This document shows positions 33,129 to 42,400 of a DNA stretch of 64,000 nt, piece by piece; the stretch's first letter is position 1, and every line of letters starts with the position of its first letter. Source of the stretch: Variovorax saccharolyticus (lineage in GTDB: Bacteria; Pseudomonadota; Gammaproteobacteria; Burkholderiales; Burkholderiaceae_C); contig NZ_JASZYT010000016.1 of the NCBI RefSeq assembly GCF_030316765.1, positions 49,561 to 113,560 on the forward strand, written 5' to 3'. Made by a program: the position numbers and the translations under genes. A model generated the notes under the pieces. That model saw only the letters and a program-made list of their open reading frames with translations. It was not told the DNA's origin and did not search any database.

Positions 33129-33326
33129 ATGCCAATTGTTGGACAGGCGTTCGCTGCGGTGCAGGGCCGGCTGATCGCGTCTCTGAAACCGCCCTTCCCG
33201 TCGAAGCGCTCCGGCGCCGACATCGCAGCGCCGCGTGCCAAACCCACCGCGAGGGCCCGCGCGGCGGCCGTGGCCGCCGCGAAGAAGCCGCGCGCGCGGC
33301 CGACGGCCAAGGCGAGGTCGAGATGA
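33129..33326 (+). CDS. Small Ala/Lys/Arg-rich basic protein
   Basis: A 65-residue protein beginning MPIVGQAFAAVQGRLIASLKPPFPSKRSG and ending in a low-complexity Ala/Lys/Arg/Pro tail (AKPTARARAAAVAAAKKPRARPTAKARSR) like the tails of histone-H1-like and other nucleoid proteins. A GGGGAGG site sits just upstream. It could bind DNA or RNA or other acidic partners; no family assignment is possible. Confidence 0.5.
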   Translation: MPIVGQAFAAVQGRLIASLKPPFPSKRSGADIAAPRAKPTARARAAAVAAAKKPRARPTAKARSR

Positions 33327-33393
33327 TCGTCCGGGTGCTGCTCACGGCGTGGCAACGACTGCAAGCTTGGCGCCGCGAGAGGGAGGACAGATC

Positions 33394-33726
33394 GTGAGCC
33401 AGAAGTCGGCCCGACGCGAGGTCGACGCGGCGCTCGCGGCGTTCGATCGCGGCTGCGTGGCATTCGCGGCGGGCATGGCGACGGTCCTGCCGCCCGAGCG
33501 ATGGCAGCACCGCCCTTCCCCCTCCCCTCCCGACGCCGACGCCGGCGCCTACGGCGACTTCGCCTCCCCGCGCAACATGCTTTCGACCCTGGGCCCGCGC
33601 AAGCCGCTCAAGAGGGCGCAGCGACAGGATCCTTGGGTCGCATTCGGGTCGGCGGATGCCGTCGTTCCGGACACCGGCGCCGTCACGGTGGCAGGCACAA
33701 AGGGCAGAGGGTGTCGCAAGCCGTGA
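33394..33726 (+). CDS. Hypothetical protein with GTG start
   Basis: A possible 110-residue protein from a GTG at 33394, which follows GAGGGAGGAC. The first half (SARREVDAALAAFDRGCVAFAAGMATVL) is helix-forming; the second is Pro/Asp-rich with NMLSTLGPRKPLKRAQRQDPWVAFGS. No ATG gives a better start. It lies between the basic protein and the DUF72 gene, 43 bases before the latter. Unknown function. Confidence 0.45.
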   Translation: MSQKSARREVDAALAAFDRGCVAFAAGMATVLPPERWQHRPSPSPPDADAGAYGDFASPRNMLSTLGPRKPLKRAQRQDPWVAFGSADAVVPDTGAVTVAGTKGRGCRKP

Positions 33727-33769
33727 AGCCCGTGGAATCCGCTCGCCAGGAACCGCCCGGGGGTGCTTC

Positions 33770-34543
33770 ATGAGCGGCCCCGGCGAACGCACCGCGAGCC
33801 CGGGGTCCGGTCAAGGCATCCGCATCGGGTGTGCCGGCTGGAGCCTGCCATCGCCTTTTCGGGACGGGTTCGGCGACGGCGATTCGCAACTCGCCCGCTA
33901 CGCGACGCGTTTCAATGCCGTTGAGATCAACAGCTCGTTCTACCGGCCCCACCGCCGTCTCACGTACGAGCGCTGGGCCGCCAGCACGCCGCCAGACTTT
34001 GCCTTCAGCGCGAAAGTCCCCAAGGCGATCACGCACGAGCGGCGCCTGAACGCCGCCATGCCGCTGATCGATGCGTTCCTTGAGCAGGCGCAAGGGCTGG
34101 GCCCGAAACTGCGCTGGCTGCTCGTGCAGTTGCCGCCGAGTCTGGCCTTCGAATCGAAAGTGGCGGGCCGCTTCGCTGCCCAGTTGCGCCGCCGCTATGG
34201 CGGAGCGGTCGCGGTCGAGCCGCGGCACGCGAGCTGGTTTTCAGCGGAGGCCGACGCCCTGCTGGCGAAGTGCCGGTTCTCGCGCGTGCTCGCTGATCCG
34301 GTGCGCCACGCGCCAGGCGCCGCACCCGGCGGCTGGCTCGGAGCCCTTTACTTGCGGCTTCACGGGTCGCCCCGGGTCTATTGGTCCCGGTACGAGGACG
34401 CCCTGCTGTCGCCGCTCGCGTCGCGTCTGCGGCAGGCCGCGCACGAGGCCGAGTCCTGCTGGTGCATCTTCGACAACACGGCGGGGGGCCAGGCCGTGGG
34501 AGATGCATTGCGGCTGCGCGCGAACATTGGCCAAGCGCGGTGA
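33770..34543 (+). CDS. DUF72 (YecE-like) protein
   Basis: A 257-residue DUF72 protein, a TIM-barrel-like family. IRIGCAGWSLPSPFRDGFG opens it, followed by FNAVEINSSFYRPHRRLTYERWAASTPPDFAFSAKVPKAITHERRL, LLVQLPPSLAF, VAVEPRHASWF, LYLRLHGSPRVYWSRY and CIFDNTAGGQAVGDAL, all standard. Function unknown; often in stress gene sets. Start at 33770 begins just before the first strand. Confidence 0.93.
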   Translation: MSGPGERTASPGSGQGIRIGCAGWSLPSPFRDGFGDGDSQLARYATRFNAVEINSSFYRPHRRLTYERWAASTPPDFAFSAKVPKAITHERRLNAAMPLIDAFLEQAQGLGPKLRWLLVQLPPSLAFESKVAGRFAAQLRRRYGGAVAVEPRHASWFSAEADALLAKCRFSRVLADPVRHAPGAAPGGWLGALYLRLHGSPRVYWSRYEDALLSPLASRLRQAAHEAESCWCIFDNTAGGQAVGDALRLRANIGQAR

Positions 34544-35782
34544 GCAGGTCGAGCGCTGTCCGACGGGGCGGCGCGGGTGACCTCCGCGGCCTACCGCCGC
34601 ATCGGAAAATTCCCGCACACCGATCAGTCGTCCGCCGGGGGCCGCTGGGTCGGCCGAGCGCCATCATGCCTGCACGGCTTCGGCAAAACCCACCTGGGTA
34701 CTCCGAGGCCGCGAGGGCCCCCGGAGTGACCACCAGTCGCCGGCGGGCCCTTCGTCATGGGAGCGCCAGACTCGCCTGGCCAACCCGACGCTGCGGGCGC
34801 TGCGGAAAGGGCTCCGCTGCATTCGGACGCCGGATCAGCGATGGTGCACGGGCGGGTCAACGAGGAAAGGGAGAGGGCCGAGTTACCCGCCCAATCTGTG
34901 GATAAGTTTGTGAATTCTTGACGCACCCCGAGGCCGAAAGCGCGACGCCGCGCGGCTTCGGACTGGAATGCCTGCGCAATCAGCAGCGGCCGCTTTTCCC
35001 CGGGGCATCGGGCGTCGGACGAAAAAAGTGCGCATGGCGCGGTACGGCTGGCATCGGCGTCATCACTTGCCTTCGCTGCTTGGGGAGTTCTTGCTGCCGT
35101 GGTCTCCGCCTGCAGGGTGGACCCGTGGATAGGTGTAAGCGCACGCTACCTTGAGAGGGGTTTACTAGCGGCGGCTTGGGGACGCCTGGAAACCTCGGCT
35201 TCCGATGAGCGGCGGCAGCCAGCCGTCACTGACGCGTCGGCGGTTGGCCGTTCACCGGCAGCACCTGCGAATTGAGGCGTGAGATCGGACGGACTCGCCG
35301 TGCCGGGGTGCGAATCGTCCAGCTCCGTACGATTGCGGTGTAGACGCAAGCCTTTCGATCGCGCCTTTACTTGGGCCGACGGCGGAGTGGGGTCGCGAAC
35401 TGGTTGCGCTGTGCGAAGGCGCCGCTCAACTTTCGGCTCGCGCGGCGTCATTTCTAAAAGTTGGCTCGCATCGAACGACCCGCCGGACGTCTACGCGGGC
35501 TGCGCCGCGGCGGAAACCTCCTTGATCGGGCGCGCCAACTTCTCGGTGTATGAACGCGGCCCATCAAACCGATACCAAAGTGTCATCGACGACTGCGACA
35601 TTCCGCCCCATCATCCAAGCGCGGCGGCTGTCACGAAGAACGAGAATGGCTGCGGAGCACCGTCATGGCGTCGTCGTCCTCGACAATCGATGCACCCACG
35701 CGCACCAGCTGCGAAAGCGAGATCGACGGGGTCGATCGGTCACGTGCCCTCATGCCATGAACCATTGATAGCGTTACTCGTC
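34544..35782. other. Long region without a recognised gene before the sensor-kinase cluster
   Basis: More than 1.2 kb. The frame of the propeller kinase is open from 35279, but that stretch has no signal or domain and the translation looks random. It contains the motif TACCAAAGTGTCATCGACGA (35573-35592), nearly shared with a site before the PAS kinase. Other frames lack support. Confidence 0.35.
35573..35592 (+). promoter_or_regulatory. TACCAAAGT motif upstream of propeller kinase 1
   Basis: The site TACCAAAGTGTCATCGACGA lies about 190 bases before the chosen kinase start. With one-base gaps it matches 39112-39131 at nearly every position, and its first 10 bases match 56256-56265. A shared regulator site is inferred. 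Confidence 0.4.
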
Positions 35783-38700
35783 ATGCCCGTGCGTCGTGCC
35801 CGTCGTCTGTGCCTTGCCGCTGGCAAGGCAAGTTCACTGCGAGAAGGCTGGACCCTGTTCGGAGCGTCCATCACGCGGATGCTCACCGTCGGCATCGTGG
35901 CGAGCTGGATCGCCATTTGGGCGACGCCCGCTTCGGCGCTCGATCCCGATCGCGAAGCTTCGAAGTACGGTCACACCGTGTGGCGGAACCTCGATGGTTT
36001 CGGACCCGGGACCATTGGTCCAATCGCACAGACCGCGGACGGCTATCTTTGGCTCGGTACTTCGAGCGGATTGCTTCGCTTCGATGGAGCCCGCAGCGTG
36101 CGATGGAGCGCCCCTCCCGGCACCGCTCTTCCTGACGAGCGGGTGCGAGCATTGTTGGGATCGCGAGACGGGGCGCTCTGGATCGGCACGCCTCGTGGTC
36201 TTGCGAGCTGGAAGGATGGCAACTTGGTGCTGCATCGGGCAACGAGTGGCAAGACCGTCAACGCCATTGAGGAGGACGAAGAAGGCCGGATCTGGGTCGG
36301 CGGCTCGGCCGGGACGAAGGCCTTCCTCTGCGCGATCGGCGATGACAACAGTGAGTGCCTCGGGGAGAACGAAAGCCTGGGAAACGCCATCTTGGCGCTG
36401 CATCGCGATGCTTCCGGTGTAATGTGGGCCGCCGGGACAGATCTGATATGGCAAGTGAAACCGAAGCAACCTGCGTCAGTTTCCCTACCGAGTCCTATCG
36501 GTGCGCTTCGCACGATGACCGGAGCACCCGATGGCGGAGTTGTCGTCGGCACAAGGGGGCAGATCCTGCGGATTGCGAAGGGCGTGGTGCACCCGATGGA
36601 ACTCCCCGCGTGGGCGCAGGGTCGGATATTCACCAAGGCGCTTCGTGATCGAGATGGCGGTCTCTGGGTCGCAGCTGCTGACTTCGGCCTGTTGCATTTC
36701 CGCGATGGGGGTGTCGATTCCTTCACCTCGACCGAGGGGCTGTCTGGCGATCATGTCTTGGGACTTTTCGAGGATCGCGAGGGAAATGTGTGGGTATCCA
36801 CGTCGCAAGGACTGGATCGCTTCCGTCCTATGGCGGGCGCGCTGTATTCGCGTCACGATGGAGTGACCGGAAGAGCGGCGTCGATCCTGGCTGCTCGCGA
36901 TGGGAGCGTGTGGGCCAGCACGTCGACCGCGGTGTATCGAATCGACGAAGGACGTGTATCCAGCATCCGGCAGTCCCGCTCTGCGACCTTGTTCGAGGAT
37001 CGCAGGGGAAGGATCTGGATGGCTTCGCAGTATGACTTCGGTTACATGGAAGCGGGGCAGTTTGTGGCCGCCCCCGGCGTTCCCAGAGGAACCATCGACG
37101 GGATGGCCGAGGACTCCCAGGGAACGATGTGGATTGCGCATCGCGGCTCGGGCCTCCTGCGGCTGCGACCAGATGGAAGCGTGGAGCGCACGCCATGGGC
37201 AACTCTGCGAGATCGCGGTCGCGTATCCACCATGACAGTCGATCCAGCGGATGACAGCTTGTGGATCGGCCTTTGGTCCGGTGACGTGATCAACGTGCAG
37301 GACGGGAAGGTTCGCAGCTTCTTTGCGTTGCGCGAGCCCGACAGTCGAGGGGTCACTCAGATTCGCTTCGATCGCGATGGGGCTGCCTGGATCGGAAGCC
37401 GGGCAGGCCTGACGCGAATACACCGCGGGCGTGTGACCAAGTTCGGGCGCGACAGCGGCCTTCCTTGCGACGGCGCGCACTGGACACTTGCCGATGAGCG
37501 CTTCGTCTCGATCTCCACGCCCTGCGGCCTGGTCCTGGTTGATCGCTCGGAGATGGACGCGTGGTCCGCTGCCGCAGACCAGGGCGCGGGCATGAAGGTC
37601 AAGGCTCGGGTGCTCGACCATTGGGATGGTGTGGGACAACCATCCAACGTGAGCGCGGTGGGTCAGATTGAGTCTGTCCAGCTCTTTACACCGAAGGCAA
37701 CGAATTCCAGAGACGGCCGGATCTGGGTCGTCACCGGGGACGGGTTCGTCGCAGTCGACCCCTTGCGCATCCCGACCAACGACAAGCCCCCGCCTGTGCA
37801 TGTCGAGCAGATCACGAGTGACGGCAAGTCTTATGAGGCTCGTGAGGGCTTGAAGCTGCCTCCGCTTCAGCGCAATGTTGAGATCGATTACACGGGCCTC
37901 AGTCTGGCGGTGCCGGAACGCATCCAGTTCCGCTACAAGCTCGAAGGGCGAGACGCCGACTGGCAGGAAGCGGGCAACCGACGGCAAGCGTTCTACACCG
38001 ACTTGTCCCCAGGACCCTATCGCTTCCGCGTGATGGCCGCGAACGCCAGCGGCGTGTGGAACTACGAGGGCGACACACTGAATTTCTCGATCGCCCCCGC
38101 CTACTACCAGACCCTCTGGTTCTACGCGTTGTGCGCGTTCGTCGCACTGGTGACGCTTCTCGCGCTGCACAGGTTGCGTCTGAGGCAAGTCTCCGGCCAC
38201 ATCCGCGGCCGACTCGAAGCCCGCCTCGCAGAGAGGGAGCGAATAGCGCGTGATCTGCACGACACCCTGCTGCAAGGAATTCAGGGGCTGATCCTGCGAT
38301 TCCAGGCCGCGGCTGACAGGATACCGCCCGACGTGCCCGCACGAGCGCTCATGGAAAAGTCGCTGGACCGCGCCGACAAGCTGCTCACGGAAAGTCGCGA
38401 CAAGGTGAAGGACCTGCGGCCGTCGGCGAGCGATGTCAGGACGCTCGAAGAAGCCCTCGCTATCGAAGGCGCCCAGTTTGCCGAGCTTCAGCCAGCGGCG
38501 TTCCTCATCAACGCGCAGGGCGCGTTCCAGGCGCTGCATCCGATCGTGCACGAAGAGGCTTTGCTGATTGCACGCGAGGCACTCGGGAATGCATTCCGGC
38601 ATGCGCGCGCTGTCAACATCGAAGCTGAAGTGACGTATGGCGAGGAGGCCCTGCAGATCCGTGTGCGCGACGATGGGCTGGGCATCGGCTCCGAGGTGCT

Positions 38701-38914
38701 TGCGTCGGGACGCCCCGGCCATTTTGGACTGATCGGCATGCGAGAGCGGGCGCACAAGCTCGGCGCGCAGCTGACGGTCTGGAGCAAGCCAGGGGCGGGC
38801 ACTGAGGTGGAACTGCGCGTGCCGGCCGCGGTGGCCTACCCCCTGAAATCTCGGGCCCCGACCGGGCTTGTGCGCTGGATGATTGCGCTGCGCACCACGC
38901 TGATGCGCCGTTGA
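35783..38914 (+). CDS. Two-component sensor histidine kinase with beta-propeller sensor (1)
   Basis: About 1043 residues. After an N-terminal membrane/signal segment (MLTVGIVASWIAIWATPASAL) come many reg_prop repeats of the W-x-G-T/W-I-G type (to about residue 700), which form periplasmic seven-bladed propellers. A Y_Y_Y domain (IDYTGLSLAVPERIQFRYKLEG to about 771) and one membrane span (about 781-801) follow. The transmitter is cytoplasmic, of HisKA_3 type, with phospho-acceptor His at about 826 in RDLHDTLLQGIQGL, then HATPase_c with DDGLGIG and GHFGLIGMRERA. No response regulator follows. The start is uncertain: 35783 or 35879. It is paralogous to 58037-61126. Confidence 0.92.
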   Translation: MPVRRARRLCLAAGKASSLREGWTLFGASITRMLTVGIVASWIAIWATPASALDPDREASKYGHTVWRNLDGFGPGTIGPIAQTADGYLWLGTSSGLLRFDGARSVRWSAPPGTALPDERVRALLGSRDGALWIGTPRGLASWKDGNLVLHRATSGKTVNAIEEDEEGRIWVGGSAGTKAFLCAIGDDNSECLGENESLGNAILALHRDASGVMWAAGTDLIWQVKPKQPASVSLPSPIGALRTMTGAPDGGVVVGTRGQILRIAKGVVHPMELPAWAQGRIFTKALRDRDGGLWVAAADFGLLHFRDGGVDSFTSTEGLSGDHVLGLFEDREGNVWVSTSQGLDRFRPMAGALYSRHDGVTGRAASILAARDGSVWASTSTAVYRIDEGRVSSIRQSRSATLFEDRRGRIWMASQYDFGYMEAGQFVAAPGVPRGTIDGMAEDSQGTMWIAHRGSGLLRLRPDGSVERTPWATLRDRGRVSTMTVDPADDSLWIGLWSGDVINVQDGKVRSFFALREPDSRGVTQIRFDRDGAAWIGSRAGLTRIHRGRVTKFGRDSGLPCDGAHWTLADERFVSISTPCGLVLVDRSEMDAWSAAADQGAGMKVKARVLDHWDGVGQPSNVSAVGQIESVQLFTPKATNSRDGRIWVVTGDGFVAVDPLRIPTNDKPPPVHVEQITSDGKSYEAREGLKLPPLQRNVEIDYTGLSLAVPERIQFRYKLEGRDADWQEAGNRRQAFYTDLSPGPYRFRVMAANASGVWNYEGDTLNFSIAPAYYQTLWFYALCAFVALVTLLALHRLRLRQVSGHIRGRLEARLAERERIARDLHDTLLQGIQGLILRFQAAADRIPPDVPARALMEKSLDRADKLLTESRDKVKDLRPSASDVRTLEEALAIEGAQFAELQPAAFLINAQGAFQALHPIVHEEALLIAREALGNAFRHARAVNIEAEVTYGEEALQIRVRDDGLGIGSEVLASGRPGHFGLIGMRERAHKLGAQLTVWSKPGAGTEVELRVPAAVAYPLKSRAPTGLVRWMIALRTTLMRR

Positions 38915-38994
38915 CCTGGCGTCGACTGGGCTCGGCGCTGGCAGCGCGTTGGAGCAGTCGTCGCTGCAACGGCAAGTTAAGGGACTTGCCGGAC

Positions 38995-39067
38995 CAGGGC
39001 AACCGGGTCACGTGGGCCTGCCGCGACGCGGCAGGGCAACCGGGTCACGTGGGCCTGCCGCGACGCG
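38995..39067 (+). repeat. Two tandem copies of a 36-bp sequence
   Basis: Copies at 38995-39030 and 39032-39067 are identical over 36 bases by eye, with one G between. Each contains the palindromic core GTCACGTG. Too few copies for a CRISPR. It may be a duplication or a double regulator site. Confidence 0.8.
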
Positions 39068-39111
39068 ACGAGAGCCTCACCTGCACGCGCAGAGTCTGGT
39101 TCGGAGACCAG

Positions 39112-39131
39112 TACCAAAGTTCAATTGACGA
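39112..39131 (+). promoter_or_regulatory. TACCAAAGT motif upstream of the PAS kinase
   Basis: The site TACCAAAGTTCAATTGACGA matches 35573-35592 apart from single-base gaps and one change. It lies about 350 bases before the chosen start of the eight-PAS kinase. Confidence 0.4.
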
Positions 39132-39459
39132 TAGCCCGAAGACTTTGGAAGCTTGCTTCTGCGGTGCATTTCCTTCAGTTTTGATGCCAAGCAGGGTGCG
39201 GCTGCGCTGTGGGAGGCCACCCAGGCCGAGCAAGCGCGCTGGAAGCATCTGCGCCAAGAATGGATCCGACATGGCTACACCCTCTTCAACGGTGACGACG
39301 AGCAGTACGGCGTGTTCCCGCTGCTTGTCAGGGACAGAATGATCGGCGGCCACCAGGCGGTCCATGCGGGGCCCGGCACAGCATCAGCGCCGTTGCCTTC
39401 GTTCACCGTCGTGTGTGCTCACGCCGAATGCCCTTCAGTTCAAACCACGGAGACCGCAG

Positions 39460-42400
39460 GTGAAGCGCGCGTCTGACGTGGGGGCTGGGTCCCGGTCAGC
39501 AGTGGCGGAGATGGCCCGCGTTCGCCGCTTCCTGGACAACCTGGGCAGTCTCATGGGCGTTGGCTCCCTCGGGTCCGGCTCCGATCCGGCGGCGATGGTC
39601 GACGCCTTGCTCGAGGCGCTGGCCCGAGTGCTCGGCAAATCGTTCATCTACGTTCGCATCAATACTCCTCGAGCGCGTGAGCCGGAGGAAACGGTCCGGG
39701 TCAGCGACGGATGGGCCGGGATGCGTGTCGCACGAGACTTCGGCGAAGCGCTGCAGTGCTTGGGGGATGGGACGATGAGCGATCCCCCGCGGGGTTGCTG
39801 GCATCTCGATGGTGAGGAAGTGTGGGTCACACGAGTGCCGCTGGGATTTCGCGCTGAACTCGGTGTCCTTGTCGCCGGTTCGACACGGGCAAGTTTCCCC
39901 GAGCAGACCGACAGGCTCCTCCTGGAGGTCGCAGCGAACCAGGCGACGCTGGCGCATCAGCAGGCGCGACTTCTGGAACAAGAGGGAAAGGAGGGCTTGC
40001 GCGTCGAGTCGGCTCTTCTGGATGCAGAAAGAGAATCGCTCTCGATCGTCGACGCGATTCCTGGCCTGGTTGCGCTACTGTCGCCGAAGGGTGACGTCGA
40101 AGTGGCCAGTACGCAACTGCTCGAACACTTCGGACAAAGCCTCGAAGAGCTGAAGCGGTGGGGCACCAACGGCACCGTACACCCTGAGGACCTGCCTGAG
40201 GTCGCCGAGACATTCGCACGCTCGGTGGCCGCAGGTCAGCCCTACGACATCCTGCAGCGTCTGCGCCGTGCGGATGGTGCCTACCGCTGGATGCAGAACA
40301 GCGGCTTTCCGCTGCGCGCTCGCACAGGCGAGATCGCACGTTGGTGCGTGCTACTGACCGACGTCGACGACCAGAAGCGAGCCGAGGAGGCGCTGCGCGA
40401 GAGCGAACGTCAGGCGCGCCTGATCGTGGATACCATTCCGGGCCTGGTGGTGATCCTCACGCCAATGGGTGAGGTCGAATTCGTCAATGGCCGCACCGTG
40501 GACTACCTTCGCATGGATTTGTCGGCCGCGAAGGGTTGGGCAACCAACGGCATCGTCCATCCCGACGACATACCGCGCGTGTTTCCGGTTTTCCAAGGCG
40601 GTGTCGCCTCGGGGGAGGCCTTCGAGTACGAGGTTCGCCTTCGCCACCTGGACGGCGTGTATCGGTGGTTCCAACTGCGCGCGCACCCACTTCGTGACAG
40701 CGCGGGCGACGTTGCACACTGGTATGTGCTTCTTTCGGACATCGACGGCTTGAAGCAGGCAGATGCCGCAAAGCGTGACAGTGAACGAGAATTGCGACTG
40801 ATCGTTGACACCATTCCGGGCCTCGTTGTGATTCTGGCCGAATCAGGGGCTGTTGATTTCGAGAACCGCCGAACGCGTGAGTATCTGGGCCCTGCGCTTG
40901 CCGACACGGGGCAGTGGGCGTCGAACGGCATCGTTCATCCGGACGACCTTCCTCGCGTGCTCCCCATTTTCGGTCAGGGTGTCGCGTCTGGTGCGCCCTT
41001 CGAATACGAACTTCGACTTCGGCACGTGAGTGGTGTCTATCGCTGGTTTCAGCTTCGTGCGCATCCGCTACGCGATACCAGCGGTGACGTGGCCCGCTGG
41101 TACGTTCTGCTTTCGGACATCGACGAGAAGCGTCGAGCAGAAGAGGCTCTGCGGGAAAGCGAACTCGAATTCCGGCTGATCGTGCAAAGCGTCGCGGGGA
41201 TGATCGCGGTGTTCTCCCCGACCGGGGAACTCAACGGAGGCAATCAGCAGCTGCTCGACTATTTCCGGCAACCGCTCGAAGAAGTAGGCCGCTGGGCGAC
41301 CAACGGGATGACGCATCCCGATGACCGTGAGCACTGTATCGCCAGCTTCATGGGATCGGTGGCCTCCGGCCAACCCTACGACTTCGAAACGCGATTCAAG
41401 CGCTTCGATGGCGTTTATCGCTGGTTCCAGATTCGCGGACATCCGCTTCGCGACGGCGACGGAGCGATCGTGCGATGGTACGGTCTTCTGACAGACATTG
41501 ATGATCGAAAACGCGCCGAGCAGCATCTTGCCGAGAGCGAGCACAGATTCAGATTGGCGATAAACGCTCTTCCCGCACCGGCGTGGTCCACGCGTCCGGA
41601 TGGGTACTGCGACTTTCTCAGCGAGCGCTGGCTTCGGTACACCGGGTTCTCGGAGACGCAGGCCCTGGGTTGGGGTTGGGGCGATGCGGTTCATCCCGAT
41701 GATGCGCCCAGACTCGTGGAGAAGTGGCAGGTAGCGCTGCATTCGGGCACGCCGATCAACATCGAGGCCCGCATGCGCCGCTTCGATGGCGAATATCGCT
41801 GGTTCCTGTTTCAGGACAATCCGTTGCGGGGCGAGGACGGTGCGATTGTCAGATGGTACGGCGCTTGCCTTGACATTGAGGATCGCAAGCGTGCCGAGGA
41901 GGCCTTGCGAGCGAGCGAGATCGATCTCAGGCTCATCATCAACACGATCTCCGGAATGATCTGCCTGTTCACTCCGGATGGCCAGCTCGAAGGTGCCAAC
42001 CAGCAGTTTCTCGACTACCTGAAACAGAGCTTCGAGGAAGCCAGTACCTGGGCGACAAGCGGCAGCACCCATCCTGACGACCTCGCTCATTCTGTCGCCG
42101 CCTTCGAGCATGCGATCGCGACCGGCGAGCCTTACGACTACGAATCGAGGGTCCGGCGCTTCGATGGTGCGTATCGCTGGTTCCACATCCGTGGCCAAGC
42201 GCACCGCGACGCTGCGGGATCCATCGTCCGATGGTACGCCCTGTTGGTCGACATCGACGACAGGAAACGGGCGGAGCGAGCCCTTGAAGCCAGCGAGCGC
42301 AACCTCAGGCTCACGATCGACACCATCCCTGCGCTGGCGTGGTCCGTGCGTGCGGACGGCACCGCAGATTTCTTCAACCAGCACTACCTGGACTATGTGG

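Larger units (their letters stand above)
38915..39459. other. Gap with direct repeat and TACCAAAGT motif
   Basis: About 540 bases between two kinase genes. It contains two tandem 36-bp copies (38995-39067) and a copy of the TACCAAAGT motif at 39112. A frame at 39153-39476 reads partly natural (LWEATQAEQARWKHLRQEWIRHGY) and might be a gene scrap. No intact gene is seen. Confidence 0.4.

Noticed and set aside
36485..38755. Minus-strand open frame of 756 codons
   Set aside because: Antisense to the propeller kinase; rich in His, Arg and Gln with no domain, as expected of a mirror frame in high-GC DNA.
38995..39067. Possible CRISPR repeats
   Set aside because: Only two copies with a one-base gap; no spacers and no cas genes.
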